A stretch of DNA of 64,000 nucleotides from NCBI RefSeq assembly GCF_003253995.1, contig NZ_QKZL01000007.1:124001-188000 (forward strand). The letters are read 5' to 3'. The notes under the pieces were generated by a model, which made no database searches, was not told the DNA's origin, and saw nothing but the letters and a program-made list of their open reading frames with translations. Below are positions 1-8,438 of this stretch, in pieces. This stretch comes from Palleronia aestuarii (GTDB lineage Bacteria; Pseudomonadota; Alphaproteobacteria; Rhodobacterales; Rhodobacteraceae). How positions within the stretch are numbered: position 1 is the stretch's first letter; the number at the start of each line of letters is the position of its first letter. A program made the translations under genes and the position numbers.

Positions 1-109
1 GCCGGCGCCGTCTCAGGAAGCGGCCCGCGTAGTCCAGCGTGACATGCGCATCGGCCGCGCCCGCAAATCCGCGCTCGAGCTTGCGGGCGACCGGCAGGTC
101 CGCGCTCAC
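1..109 (-). CDS. ureE: Urease accessory protein UreE, N-terminal part
   Basis: UreE is the nickel metallochaperone that delivers Ni to the urease apoprotein complex in the cytoplasm. Only about 36 N-terminal codons are in the window; the rest lies beyond base 1. The reading frame gives LPVARKLERG followed by VTLDYAGRFLRRRR, which fits the start of UreE (a beta strand ending in LDY.GR...RR). A GTG at 107-109 is the nearest in-frame start after the upstream gene, and no convincing Shine-Dalgarno precedes it, so the start is uncertain. It follows ureC and the DUF1127 gene on the same strand, where ureE normally stands. Confidence 0.6.
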   Translation of the reverse strand, partial: MSADLPVARKLERGFAGAADAHVTLDYAGRFLRRRR

Positions 110-125
110 GCCAACATGTCCGGGA

Positions 126-350
126 TCAGTAGTACATGACATCCCGGAAGACGTGACGGACGATGTCCTGACGGCGCAGTCCGAGCTTGGCGAGTTCCGC
201 GTCCGATTTGGCGTTCAGGCGTTCGACCTGCTTGGTGCGGGCCTGGCTTTCCATGATGAGAACCATCGTTTCGGAGAACCGGGCGTAACCGTTCGCAAGC
301 GCCTGCCGCAGGCCTGTGAGCGGAGCGTGATGTTTGATCGTAGCGTGCAT
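126..350 (-). CDS. DUF1127 (YjiS-like) small protein inside the urease operon
   Basis: A 74-residue basic protein whose C-terminal half carries the DUF1127 signature (RLNAKSDAELAKLGL then RQDIVRHVFRD). DUF1127 proteins are small, Arg-rich, mostly uncharacterised alphaproteobacterial proteins; some have been linked to RNA turnover and phosphate or stress physiology. The ATG at 348-350 was chosen because AGAGG lies 6-10 bases upstream; longer in-frame starts exist but lack a site. It sits between ureC (120 bases upstream) and ureE (16 bases downstream) on the same strand, so it is likely co-transcribed with urease, though nothing in the sequence ties it to nickel insertion. Confidence 0.75.
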   Translation of the reverse strand: MHATIKHHAPLTGLRQALANGYARFSETMVLIMESQARTKQVERLNAKSDAELAKLGLRRQDIVRHVFRDVMYY

Positions 351-470
351 TGGAAACCTCTTTGAACTTCCAGTCTGGTTTCCTCCCTTGCCTGACAAGA
401 TAGCCATTGGGCCCTGAACGCCTAGCCGTCGATCTCTCATAGCCGCATTGCAGCATTCGCAACCCCGATC

Positions 471-2180
471 TCAGAACAGGAAGTATCTCTGCGCCATCGG
501 CAGCGTTTCCGCTGGTTCGCAGGTCAAAAGTTCACCATTTGCGCGAACTTCGTAGGTTTCCGGGTCAACTTCGACCGTCGGTAACGCATCGTTAAGGATC
601 AGGTCCCGCTTACCAATACCCCGCGTTCGCTGCACCGCAGCGGTTCGCTTGGCGAGACCGAGCGTGCCGCGCAGATCCGCAGCCTCCGCGGCGGCCGAGA
701 CGAAGGTGATGGAGCTCTCGGTTCTGGCGCGTCCGTAGGCCCCGAACATCGGGCGGGTATAGACCGGCTGCGGCGTCGGGATGGAGGCGTTCGGATCGCC
801 CATCTGCGCCGCGGCAATCGAGCCGCCGATCAGTACCATTTCGGGCTTCACGCCGAAGAAGGCCGGGTTCCACAGGACGAGATCGGCGCGCTTGCCGACC
901 TCGACGGACCCGATCTCGTGGCTCATGCCATGCGCGATGGCGGGGTTGATCGTGTACTTCGCGATGTAGCGGCGGACGCGATAATTGTCGTTGTCGCCCG
1001 TCTCTTCCGGCAACCGACCGCGCTGCTTGCGCATCTTGTCGGCCGTCTGCCAGGTGCGGATGATCACCTCGCCGACCCGGCCCATCGCCTGGCTGTCGGA
1101 CGCGATGATCGAGAACGCGCCCATGTCGTGGAGGATGTCCTCAGCCGCGATCGTCTCCCGCCGGATGCGGCTCTCGGCGAAGGCGATGTCCTCGGGGATC
1201 GATTTCGACAGGTGATGACAGACCATCAGCATGTCGAGATGCTCCTCGAGCGTGTTGACCGTGAAGGGCCGCGTCGGGTTCGTAGACGACGGCAGTACGT
1301 TCGCGTCGCCGCAGATCTTGATGATGTCGGGCGCATGACCGCCACCCGCGCCCTCGGTATGGAAGGCATGGATGGTCCGGCCCTTCATCGCGGCGACCGT
1401 ATCCTCGACGAACCCGCTCTCGTTCAGCGTGTCGGTGTGGATCATCACCTGCACGTCCATGTCGTCCGCGACCGTCAGGCAGCAATCGATGGCCGCGGGC
1501 GTCGTTCCCCAATCCTCGTGCAGCTTGAGCGCGCAGGCGCCACCCTCGATCATCTCCACGAGCGCGTCGGGGCGCGAGGCGTTCCCCTTGCCCGAAAGAC
1601 CGAGATTGACCGGGAAGGCGTCGAAGCTCTGCAGCATTCGCGCGATATGCCAGGGCCCCGGCGTGCAGGTCGTCGCCAGCGTGCCATGCGCGGGGCCGGT
1701 GCCGCCGCCGAGCATCGTCGTGATGCCGGAGGCGAGCGCGTCGTCGATCTGTTGCGGGCAGATGAAGTGGATGTGGCTGTCGAAGCCCCCCGCGGTGAGG
1801 ATGCGCCCTTCCCCGGCGATCGCCTCCGTTCCGGGGCCCACGATGATGTCGATGTTCGGCTGCGTGTCGGGATTGCCGGCCTTGCCGATCGCCACGATGC
1901 GCCCGTCCCTGAGCCCCACATCCGCCTTCACGATGCCGGAGTGATCGACGATCAGCGCGTTGGTGATGACCGTATCGACGGCCCCTTCGGCGCGGGAGGC
2001 CTGGCTTTGCCCCATCCCGTCGCGGATCACCTTGCCGCCGCCGAACTTCACCTCCTCGCCATAGGTGGTGAGGTCACGCTCGACCTCGATGATCAGGTCG
2101 GTATCGGCGAGCCGGACGCGATCGCCGATCGTGGGGCCGAACATGTCGGCGTAATCGGCGCGGGAAATCTGGACGGGCAT
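471..2180 (-). CDS. ureC: Urease subunit alpha
   Basis: Catalytic subunit of urease, hydrolysing urea to ammonia and carbamate in the cytoplasm. At 569 aa it has the usual length. All active-site residues are visible: H136 and H138 (SHIHF), the carbamylated lysine K219 (ALKLHEDWG), H248 (IHTD), H274 (HTEGAGG), the flap Cys/His pair around C321-H322 (VCHHL) and D362 (ASDSQAMG). A strong GGAGG lies 7 bases before the ATG. It is preceded by a perfect stem-loop and an inserted 106-aa gene that separates it from ureB, and followed by the DUF1127 gene and ureE. Confidence 0.98.
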   Translation of the reverse strand: MPVQISRADYADMFGPTIGDRVRLADTDLIIEVERDLTTYGEEVKFGGGKVIRDGMGQSQASRAEGAVDTVITNALIVDHSGIVKADVGLRDGRIVAIGKAGNPDTQPNIDIIVGPGTEAIAGEGRILTAGGFDSHIHFICPQQIDDALASGITTMLGGGTGPAHGTLATTCTPGPWHIARMLQSFDAFPVNLGLSGKGNASRPDALVEMIEGGACALKLHEDWGTTPAAIDCCLTVADDMDVQVMIHTDTLNESGFVEDTVAAMKGRTIHAFHTEGAGGGHAPDIIKICGDANVLPSSTNPTRPFTVNTLEEHLDMLMVCHHLSKSIPEDIAFAESRIRRETIAAEDILHDMGAFSIIASDSQAMGRVGEVIIRTWQTADKMRKQRGRLPEETGDNDNYRVRRYIAKYTINPAIAHGMSHEIGSVEVGKRADLVLWNPAFFGVKPEMVLIGGSIAAAQMGDPNASIPTPQPVYTRPMFGAYGRARTESSITFVSAAAEAADLRGTLGLAKRTAAVQRTRGIGKRDLILNDALPTVEVDPETYEVRANGELLTCEPAETLPMAQRYFLF

Positions 2181-2192
2181 GGCACCTCCGGG

Positions 2193-2221
2193 GCATCGGT
2201 CGGATCGAGACTGACCGATGC
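2193..2221 (-). promoter_or_regulatory. Stem-loop just upstream of ureC
   Basis: A perfect 9-bp inverted repeat (GCATCGGTC / GACCGATGC) with an 11-base loop begins 12 bases before the ureC start codon, leaving only the Shine-Dalgarno between stem and ATG. There is no T-tract. It lies between the phasin-like gene and ureC and could mark RNA processing, mRNA stabilisation or partial termination inside the operon; which one is inference. Confidence 0.5.
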
Positions 2222-2282
2222 CGCCGCCGTCCTCAAGGGATGCACGTCCGGGATCGCGTCCCGCGCGGCGGCATGCTCAAAA

Positions 2283-2603
2283 TCAGAGCATGCAACCGTG
2301 CGTGAAGCCGCGCTTGGCCAGACGCTTCTGGTTCGCGCGCGTCTTCTGGCCGATGGGCTTGAGCCACGCGGAGTAGATTTCCTCCGCGGACCCGCCGCTG
2401 ATCGCCTTCCGCATCGCCGCATTCTGCGCCGCCATGAGCGTCGGCCCCTTCTCGCTGATCATGCGGGAATTCTCGCTGGGCGCGACAGCCCAGAGCCCGG
2501 CCATCCCCATCATCCTGTAGACGATCACGGACTGTGCCTCCGCAGCCATTCGCCAGCCCGCGAAGGCGGCGTTCATCGTGTCGAGGGGGTTGAAGCCGTA
2601 CAT
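2283..2603 (-). CDS. Small phasin-like protein of the Rhodobacterales 'antifreeze/antibiotic ABC transporter'-named family
   Basis: A 106-aa, Met- and Ala-rich helical protein beginning MYGFNPLDTMNAAFAGWRMA and ending in a basic segment (TRANQKRLAKRG). The pattern (GMAGLWA, then ENSRMISEKGP, then EIYSAWLKPI..KT.AN.KRL) matches a small Rhodobacterales family that databases often name antifreeze protein or antibiotic ABC transporter; those names have no functional support. The amphipathic-helix pattern recalls phasins. AAAGGA precedes the ATG. It lies inside the urease operon between ureB and ureC, an unusual position; role unknown. Confidence 0.7.
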   Translation of the reverse strand: MYGFNPLDTMNAAFAGWRMAAEAQSVIVYRMMGMAGLWAVAPSENSRMISEKGPTLMAAQNAAMRKAISGGSAEEIYSAWLKPIGQKTRANQKRLAKRGFTHGCML

Positions 2604-2713
2604 GCCTGTATCCTTTATACTGCGATACTGACGCTATGCCGCTTCCTTGGACACTACCAGAAATTAATGGGCATAGCCGCTGTGCAGAAATCGAGTGGAA
2701 CCGGCAGACCGGT

Positions 2714-3019
2714 CTAGATCGGACCCATGACGGCTGCGTTGAACCCGAAGATCCGCCGGTCGCCTGCATAGGGTATGAGGGCGACCTCGCGCCGTTGACC
2801 CGGTTCGAACCGCACGGCCGTTCCCGCCGCGATGTCGAGGCGATGGCCGTGAGCGGCCTCCCGGTCGAAATCGAGCGCGGAGTTCGCCTCCGCGAAATGG
2901 TAGTGGCTGCCGACCTGGACCGGGCGATCGCCGGTATTCGCCACCATCAGCGTGATCGCCGCCCGCCCCTCGTTCAGCGTCAGCGTGCCCTCGGCGGGCA
3001 GGATCTCTCCGGGGATCAT
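2714..3019 (-). CDS. ureB: Urease subunit beta
   Basis: Structural beta subunit of the (alpha-beta-gamma)3 urease. The 101-aa protein starts [16 protein letters not shown] and contains the family core [22 protein letters not shown], followed by [21 protein letters not shown]. The ATG at 3017-3019 was chosen from the conserved MIPGE start; the open frame extends upstream over ureA but is not coding there. It begins 11 bases after ureA. Separate ureA and ureB genes, rather than the fusion seen in Helicobacter, are normal for this group. Confidence 0.97.
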   Translation of the reverse strand: MIPGEILPAEGTLTLNEGRAAITLMVANTGDRPVQVGSHYHFAEANSALDFDREAAHGHRLDIAAGTAVRFEPGQRREVALIPYAGDRRIFGFNAAVMGPI

Positions 3020-3030
3020 GGCGTGTCCTC

Positions 3031-3333
3031 TCAGCGGATGGGGTCGTGAACGGTGACGAGCTTGGTGCCGTCGGGGAAGGTTGCCTCCACCTGGACGTCG
3101 TGGATCATCTCCGGCACCCCCTCCATGCATTGCTCCCGCGTGATGACCTGCGCGCCCGCTTCCATCATGTCGGCGACGGAGCGGCCGTCACGCGCGCCCT
3201 CAACGACCGCGTCGGTGATCAGCGCGATGGCCTCGGGATGGTTCAGCTTCACGCCGCGCGCGAGGCGTTTCCGCGCGATCTCGGCCGCCATCGCGACCAT
3301 CAGCTTGTCCTTCTCGCGGGGGGTCAGTTGCAT
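3031..3333 (-). CDS. ureA: Urease subunit gamma
   Basis: The 100-aa gamma subunit of urease, full length, starting [20 protein letters not shown] and containing [10 protein letters not shown] and [12 protein letters not shown] and the C-terminal [20 protein letters not shown], all family hallmarks. Its ATG directly abuts the ureD stop codon (3334-3336), so the two genes are likely translationally coupled. ureB follows after 11 bases. Confidence 0.98.
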   Translation of the reverse strand: MQLTPREKDKLMVAMAAEIARKRLARGVKLNHPEAIALITDAVVEGARDGRSVADMMEAGAQVITREQCMEGVPEMIHDVQVEATFPDGTKLVTVHDPIR

Positions 3334-4194
3334 TCAGAGCCTCCAGACAGCGGGCAGGGAGCGTCCGGTCAGCCGGTCGAGAACCGGCAGCACGATCCGC
3401 CTGAGCGCGTAGCCGTCACCGGCCAAGGCGCGCAGGGCGATCATATCCCCGGAGATCGCGGAGACACCAGCACTCTCGGGCAGAAGCGCGCGGATCGCCT
3501 CGAGATGCGCCGCGGCGTCCGGCGCGATATAGATAAGGGTCGCCACCGCGCCCGCACCGCCACCGATAGCGGGTCTGGACAGATGCGCCCGGAGATCGCC
3601 CGCCATGGCGATCGCGTCGAGATAGAGGGGCTCACCCTGCCGGCGGATGGCGACGCGATCCGAGACCCGCGCCGCCCGCAGAACCTCGCCGCGCGCGTGC
3701 CGTCCGAAGAGGAGCGATTCGATCATCAGGAACCGCGCATCTTCGGCAAGGTCCACGTCGAGACGGCGGTCGAGCGACGACCGCTCGTAGAGGATCGTTT
3801 CCTGCGGCAACCAGTCGATCCGTGCGCCGGACCCGACCTCGAGCCTCGTCCTGACCCGGCCGACTTCACCGGGCTGCGCGGCATAGGCACGCTCCGCCGC
3901 CTGGCTCGTCATCGTCAGATGCGCTCCCGCCTCTGCCGCGGCAGCGATCTCGAACCGGTCGCCGCCCGTGATCCCCCCGGCGGTGTTGATGAACACCGCT
4001 TCCACCCTTTCGCCGCGGCGGCGCGGGAATAGAAGCTTCGCCGCCCCCGATTGCCTGAGCGTCGCGAGGCGCGGACGCCCTCCCGCCCCGCGCGCGACGC
4101 GCAGGATGGCGGTGCCCACGGCGCGCGGCTGCCGCGGATCGGAGGCCAAGGCCACCGCCTCTCCGCAATCCGGTTTTTCAATGCGATCGGTCAT
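3334..4194 (-). CDS. ureD: Urease accessory protein UreD
   Basis: UreD (UreH) is the scaffold through which UreF and UreG deliver nickel to the urease apoenzyme. The 286-aa protein has the family features: LRQSGAAKLLFPRR near the N-terminus, the INTAGGITGGDRF turn, then AERAYAA and LPQETILYERSSLDRRLDVDL. It is the first gene of the minus-strand urease operon, so the operon promoter should lie in the 226-base divergent interval shared with dctP (4195-4420). Confidence 0.96.
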   Translation of the reverse strand: MTDRIEKPDCGEAVALASDPRQPRAVGTAILRVARGAGGRPRLATLRQSGAAKLLFPRRRGERVEAVFINTAGGITGGDRFEIAAAAEAGAHLTMTSQAAERAYAAQPGEVGRVRTRLEVGSGARIDWLPQETILYERSSLDRRLDVDLAEDARFLMIESLLFGRHARGEVLRAARVSDRVAIRRQGEPLYLDAIAMAGDLRAHLSRPAIGGGAGAVATLIYIAPDAAAHLEAIRALLPESAGVSAISGDMIALRALAGDGYALRRIVLPVLDRLTGRSLPAVWRL

Positions 4195-4350
4195 CCCGGA
4201 TGGCCTACGCCGTCCGGTGCGCGGCTCGCAAGGCGATCACGGAAGCTCCCGCATGAAAACCTTGCGGCGAGCCCGAGATGGTATACCGTTCGGGATGGGA
4301 GGAGTTCGCGACGATGGGAAACACGATCCCCCGGATTGCCGGGACGTCTG

Positions 4351-4370
4351 GGCAGGTGCCGAGACCTGCC
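4351..4370. promoter_or_regulatory. Inverted repeat in the ureD-dctP divergent interval
   Basis: GGCAGGT and ACCTGCC form a perfect 7-bp inverted repeat with a 6-base spacer, 50 bases upstream of dctP and 157 bases upstream of ureD. It could be an operator for a regulator of the TRAP transporter or a leader hairpin. No regulator gene is adjacent, so function is inferred from position only. Confidence 0.3.
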
Positions 4371-4420
4371 GCGTGAGATCGCGCGAACGCTCGAAGCAAG
4401 ACCTCAGGGAGGAGACCGAC

Positions 4421-5404
4421 ATGAAGAACACACCCGCCACGATGATCGCGATGGCCGCCACCGCGCTGACCGCCCTGCCCGTCACGGCGCAGGAAGCGGA
4501 GCGCGTTCTGCGGTTCGCACATGTCTACGAATCGAGCGAGCCGTACCAGAGCTGCGCCGTGGACGCGAACGCCGACATCATGGAAGCGACCGACAACCGG
4601 CTCGGCTGGGAGGTCTTTCCGGCCTCGTCGCTGGGATCGGAGGTCGAGATCAACGAGGCGCTGGGCCTCGGCACGGTCGACATCATCTATACCGGGCAGC
4701 TTTTCGCAGGCCGTGCGTACGGTCCGATCGCGATCGGCGGGGCGCCGTTCATGTTCCGCGACTTCGATCATTGGGACCAGTACCGGCAGAGCCCGCTTTT
4801 TGAGGAACTCGCGCAGGGCTACGAGGACACGACGGGCAACCACATCACGTCGCTGGGCTATTACGGCAACCGCCACGTCACCTCCAATAAGCCGATCGCG
4901 ACGCCCGAGGACATGCAGGGCCTGAAGATCCGGGTGCCGAACGCGACGCTCTACATGATGTTTCCCGAAGCCGTAGGTGCGAACCCCACGCCCATCGCCT
5001 TTGCCGAAGTCTATCTCGCGCTCCAGCAGGGCACGGTCGACGCGCAGGAAAATCCGCTGCCGACGATCCAGGCCAAGAAGTTCTACGAAGTTCAGTCGGA
5101 CATCAACCTGACGGCCCATATCACCGATGCGCTCCTGACGATCGTGGGCGGTCCGACCTGGAACAGCCTCGACGAGGCCGACCAGAAGGCGCTCGACACC
5201 GTGCTCGACGAGGTCTCGGCCTGCTTCACCGAGGCGATCCGCACGTCGGAGGAAGAGCTCAAGTCCTGGTTCGAGGAGCAGGGCGTGTCGGTCAACGAGG
5301 TCGACCGCCAACCGTTCATCGATGCGGTCCAGGCCGTCCATAACGGCGACATGGCGAGCTGGGATCAGGAGACCTACGACCGCCTCCAGGCGATCGGTCA
5401 GTAA
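4421..5404 (+). CDS. dctP: TRAP transporter substrate-binding protein (DctP family)
   Basis: Periplasmic binding protein of a tripartite ATP-independent periplasmic (TRAP) transporter, which captures an organic acid and hands it to the DctQM membrane pair. The 327-aa product has a signal peptide (MKNTPATMIAMAATALTALPVTAQ) and a DctP domain with LGLGTVDIIYTG, GLKIRVPNA (conserved carboxylate-binding Arg) and VDAQENPLPTI. The ATG at 4421 follows AGGGAGGAG; the open frame running further upstream is not coding. dctQ and dctM follow. The ligand is probably a carboxylate or dicarboxylate but cannot be told from sequence. Confidence 0.93.
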   Translation: MKNTPATMIAMAATALTALPVTAQEAERVLRFAHVYESSEPYQSCAVDANADIMEATDNRLGWEVFPASSLGSEVEINEALGLGTVDIIYTGQLFAGRAYGPIAIGGAPFMFRDFDHWDQYRQSPLFEELAQGYEDTTGNHITSLGYYGNRHVTSNKPIATPEDMQGLKIRVPNATLYMMFPEAVGANPTPIAFAEVYLALQQGTVDAQENPLPTIQAKKFYEVQSDINLTAHITDALLTIVGGPTWNSLDEADQKALDTVLDEVSACFTEAIRTSEEELKSWFEEQGVSVNEVDRQPFIDAVQAVHNGDMASWDQETYDRLQAIGQ

Positions 5405-5417
5405 TCTGCTGTCGTTC

Positions 5418-5448
5418 GGGGCGCGGGCGGCATGGTCCGCGCCCCTTT
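5418..5448 (+). terminator. Hairpin with short T-run between dctP and dctQ
   Basis: A perfect 9-bp GC stem (GGGGCGCGG / CCGCGCCCC, loop of 10) followed by TTTC begins 13 bases after the dctP stop and ends 22 bases before the dctQ ATG. It looks like an intrinsic terminator used as an attenuator. In TRAP operons the binding protein is needed in excess, so partial termination here would fit. Confidence 0.6.
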
Positions 5449-5470
5449 CAAGGATACGAAAGGAGCGGCG

Positions 5471-6031
5471 ATGGCGGAGGAGGAAAGACGCGAGGTGCCC
5501 GAGGTGCATCTCGAGGAGGCGGACATCGACCTGCGGGATTTGCGATGGGACGACAGTCTCGTCCTGGTGATCTTCTGGGTTCTGGCCTTCATCGTCTTCT
5601 TGCAGTTCTTCACCCGATACGTGCTGAACAACTCGCTCGGCTGGACGGAGGAGATCGCGCGGTTTCTGCTGATCGCCGTGACTTTCACCGGCGCCATCAT
5701 GGCCACGCGCAAGAACGAGCATATCGCGGTGGAGTTCGTCTATCGCTGGGTCCCGCGTCCGGCCCGGCGGGTGGCGCAGACGCTGATCGACATCGTCACG
5801 ACAGGTTTCTTCGCCATTCTGACCTACCTGACCTTCATGCTCTCCGGACGCACGTTCCAGATGATGGTCTCGATCGATGTGCCCAAGTCGCTCGTCTACT
5901 ACTACGTATCCGCCTGCTTCGCGGCGATGACCCTCTATGCAGCCTGGAACACCTGGCGGCACCTGCGCGACAAGACGAGCCGCCTGATCGACCCCGAAGC
6001 ACACGCGGCCGAAACCCGGACGATGGAGTAG
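5471..6031 (+). CDS. dctQ: TRAP transporter small permease (DctQ)
   Basis: A 186-aa inner-membrane protein with four hydrophobic segments and the DctQ core TRYVLNNSLGWTEEIARFLL. An acidic, soluble N-terminal stretch of about 35 residues precedes the first helix. AAAGGAG before ATG 5471 fixes the start rather than the upstream GTG/ATG candidates. It forms the small membrane subunit that pairs with DctM in sodium-driven uptake and lies 7 bases before dctM. Confidence 0.93.
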   Translation: MAEEERREVPEVHLEEADIDLRDLRWDDSLVLVIFWVLAFIVFLQFFTRYVLNNSLGWTEEIARFLLIAVTFTGAIMATRKNEHIAVEFVYRWVPRPARRVAQTLIDIVTTGFFAILTYLTFMLSGRTFQMMVSIDVPKSLVYYYVSACFAAMTLYAAWNTWRHLRDKTSRLIDPEAHAAETRTME

Positions 6032-6038
6032 GTACGAA

Positions 6039-7316
6039 ATGAGCATCATCCTTCTCTTCGTCATCCTCTTCGCCCTGCTGATCCTGGGCGTGCCGGTGGC
6101 CATCGCCCTCGCGGGATCGAGCGCGATCTTCATCCTGTTCGGGCCGACCCCGCCGATGGTCGTCGCGCACCGCATGATCAACGGCGTCGACAGCTTCCCG
6201 CTCCTGGCCGTTCCGTTCTTCATCCTCGCGGGCAATCTGATGAACACCGCCGGCATCACCGAGCGGATCTTCAACTTCGCCCTCGGCCTCGTCGGCTGGA
6301 TGCGTGGCGGGCTCGGTCACGTGAACGTGGGCGCGTCGGTGATCTTCGCGGGCATGTCGGGCGCGGCGGTCGCGGATGCCGGCGGCCTCGGCGCGATCGA
6401 GATCAAGGCGATGCGCGACGCGAACTACGATCCGGGCTTCGCCGTCGGCATCACCGCCGCCTCCTCCACGATCGGGCCGATCATTCCGCCGTCCCTGCCG
6501 ATGGTGATCTACGGCGTCGTCGCCGGCGCCTCCATCGGACAGCTCTTCGCGGCGGGCTTCGTGCCGGGCCTCGTCATGGCCCTGTCGCTCATGCTGATGA
6601 TCGCCTTCTTCGCGCGGCGGCGGAACTTCCCGCGCGACCGGCCCTTCGCGCTCGCCTATCTCTGGGCGTCGTTCAAGGCGGCGTTCCTGTCCCTCCTGAC
6701 CCCCGTAATTATCGTAGGCGGCATCCTCTCCGGCGCCTTCACCCCCACGGAAGCCGCCGTCGCGGCCTGCGCCTACGCGCTGTTCCTGGGTCTCGTCGTC
6801 TATCGCACGCTCACCTGGCGGCGGTTCCTCCGGGTGAGTTTCGACACGATCGAGACGACCGCCGTCGTGCTTCTCGTCGTCGCCGCGGCAGCCATCTTCG
6901 CGTGGATCCTCACGTCGAACCGGGTACCGGAACTCGCCGCCGGGGCGCTGCTTTCGGCGTCCGACCGCCCGTGGGTGATCCTGATCCTCATCAACCTCAT
7001 CCTGCTGGCCGTGGGCTGCTTCATGGAGACGGTCGCCGCGATCACCATCCTCGTCCCGGTGCTCCTGCCCGTCGCGGTAGAGCTCGGCATCGACCCGGTG
7101 CATTTCGGGGTGATCATGGTGCTGAACCTCATGCTGGGGCTTCTGACGCCGCCCGTGGGCATGGTGCTCTACGTGCTCTCGCGCGTCTCCGGCGTCCCGT
7201 TCGAGCGGTGCGTCGTCGCGACCTCGCCCTTCCTGATCCCGCTCGTGCTGGTGCTGATCCTCATCACCTTCGTGCCGGCGATCACCATGTGGCTGCCGAC
7301 GGCCATCTACCGGTGA
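6039..7316 (+). CDS. dctM: TRAP transporter large permease (DctM)
   Basis: The 425-aa large membrane subunit, about 12 hydrophobic segments, which forms the ion-coupled transport channel of the TRAP system. Typical DctM sequences are present: VPFFILAGNLMNTAGIT, GASVIFAGMSGAAVADAGG, ASSTIGPIIPPS and the C-terminal GLLTPPVGMVLYV. It ends 12 bases from the stop of the convergent gene at 7329. The set is complete as dctP-dctQ-dctM with no adjacent regulator. Confidence 0.95.
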   Translation: MSIILLFVILFALLILGVPVAIALAGSSAIFILFGPTPPMVVAHRMINGVDSFPLLAVPFFILAGNLMNTAGITERIFNFALGLVGWMRGGLGHVNVGASVIFAGMSGAAVADAGGLGAIEIKAMRDANYDPGFAVGITAASSTIGPIIPPSLPMVIYGVVAGASIGQLFAAGFVPGLVMALSLMLMIAFFARRRNFPRDRPFALAYLWASFKAAFLSLLTPVIIVGGILSGAFTPTEAAVAACAYALFLGLVVYRTLTWRRFLRVSFDTIETTAVVLLVVAAAAIFAWILTSNRVPELAAGALLSASDRPWVILILINLILLAVGCFMETVAAITILVPVLLPVAVELGIDPVHFGVIMVLNLMLGLLTPPVGMVLYVLSRVSGVPFERCVVATSPFLIPLVLVLILITFVPAITMWLPTAIYR

Positions 7317-7328
7317 GACCCGACCGGA

Positions 7329-7652
7329 TCAGAGGTCGATCTCACCGTCCATCGGCGTGTCGCGGGGCGTCTTGCGGCGGATGAGGATGTCGCCGTTCGG
7401 CAGGACCTCCGGCGGGTGGTAGCGGCCGAGATCGTCGATATCGAGGCCCTCGAAATCCCAGGCCTCGAGCGCATCGGCGAGCTTGCGCATCTCGGGGTCC
7501 ACCGTGCCCATCAGCCCGCGCAGGAGCGTCCGGGCGCCCTCGCCGAGCTGGTCGAGACCGTTGCGGATGTCGTCCGGCTCGCCGGTTTGTTGGGCGTATG
7601 CCGGAGAGAGGCTCAGAAGAGCTCCGAGCAGCAGGGGTGCAAAGCGTTTCAT
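7329..7652 (-). CDS. Small secreted protein of unknown function
   Basis: A 107-aa protein with a clear signal peptide (MKRFAPLLLGALLSLSPAYAQ), so probably periplasmic. The mature part is acidic, with a helix-forming LDQLGEGARTLLRGLMG segment, then a Tyr-His-Pro-Pro turn and a C-terminal NGDILIRRKTP strand. Related Rhodobacterales proteins are often mislabelled AAA+ ATPase; no ATP-binding motif exists here. No good ribosome-binding site precedes the ATG. It converges with dctM. Function unknown. Confidence 0.7.
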   Translation of the reverse strand: MKRFAPLLLGALLSLSPAYAQQTGEPDDIRNGLDQLGEGARTLLRGLMGTVDPEMRKLADALEAWDFEGLDIDDLGRYHPPEVLPNGDILIRRKTPRDTPMDGEIDL

Positions 7653-7746
7653 GGGGACGGAGCATAGGGCGTCCGGCCATTATTGCGAAGCCGCTTCGAT
7701 GCGGCCGCGCGATCACAACCCCGGCAGGCCACGACCGGTGGGGGCG

Positions 7747-8430
7747 TCAGGCAGCCCGCGCGGCCTGGATCTCGTCCCACGCCCGGTTGATCGCGACGAG
7801 CCGTGCTTCGGCAAGCCGGACGGCTTCCTCGGGAACGCCGCGCGCGATCATGCGGTCGGGATGCGTATCGCGGACCCGCTGGCGCCAGACGCGCCTGACC
7901 TCCGAAAGCGGCGCATCCGCGTCCACGCCCAGCACCGCCCAGGGATCGGGATCGGCCCCGGGCACGAAGCGGCTCCGCAAGCCGCGGAACTGCCGCTCGT
8001 TCAGCCCGAAGATCTCGCGCACGCGGTCGAGGAAGGCCTCCTCGTCCGGATGGTAATCGCCGTCGGCGACCGCGATGTGGAAGAGCCCTTCCATCAGGTC
8101 GATCAGGATTGGATGATCGGGGCCGAACATGCGCGCGATGCGCCGGGCGTATTCCTCGAACCCGGCGACGTCCTGCCTCGCGAGATTGAAGACCCGCGCC
8201 GCGGCGGGCTCGTCCGGTCCGGGAATGTGGAACACCTCGCGGAAGGCCGTCACCTCGTTGCGGGTGACGCGCCCATCGGCCTTGGCCATCTTGGCTCCGA
8301 GCCCGATCACGGCGATGGTGAAGGCGACGGTGCGCTCCGGTGACGTCCGCATACGGTCGAACACCGCGGCGAGGCCCTCGCCGGATGCCAGGGCCGCAAG
8401 GGCCTCGGTTATCCTCTGCCAGATCGACAT
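7747..8430 (-). CDS. DjlA-like protein (TerB domain plus J domain)
   Basis: A 227-aa cytoplasmic protein with a TerB-like helical domain (about residues 40-150, with AKADGRVTRNE and AVADGDYHPDE acid patches) and a C-terminal J domain containing the DnaK-stimulating HPD motif (RDTHPDRM). J domains stimulate DnaK ATPase. Unlike Escherichia coli DjlA there is no N-terminal membrane anchor evident. The ATG 8430 (MSIWQRITEALA) matches family starts. It follows the VOC gene by 8 bases, an apparent two-gene operon. Confidence 0.88.
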   Translation of the reverse strand: MSIWQRITEALAALASGEGLAAVFDRMRTSPERTVAFTIAVIGLGAKMAKADGRVTRNEVTAFREVFHIPGPDEPAAARVFNLARQDVAGFEEYARRIARMFGPDHPILIDLMEGLFHIAVADGDYHPDEEAFLDRVREIFGLNERQFRGLRSRFVPGADPDPWAVLGVDADAPLSEVRRVWRQRVRDTHPDRMIARGVPEEAVRLAEARLVAINRAWDEIQAARAA

Positions 8431-8438
8431 GGGTGAGT

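Noticed and set aside
918-2717. A 599-codon plus-strand open frame opposite ureC
   Set aside because: It mirrors ureC codons; composition is Arg/Asp/Val-rich typical of antisense frames in high-GC DNA, and the minus strand carries every urease active-site residue.
4205-6274. A 689-codon minus-strand frame opposite the TRAP genes
   Set aside because: The plus strand encodes clear DctP and DctQ proteins with ribosome sites; the antisense frame has no domain.
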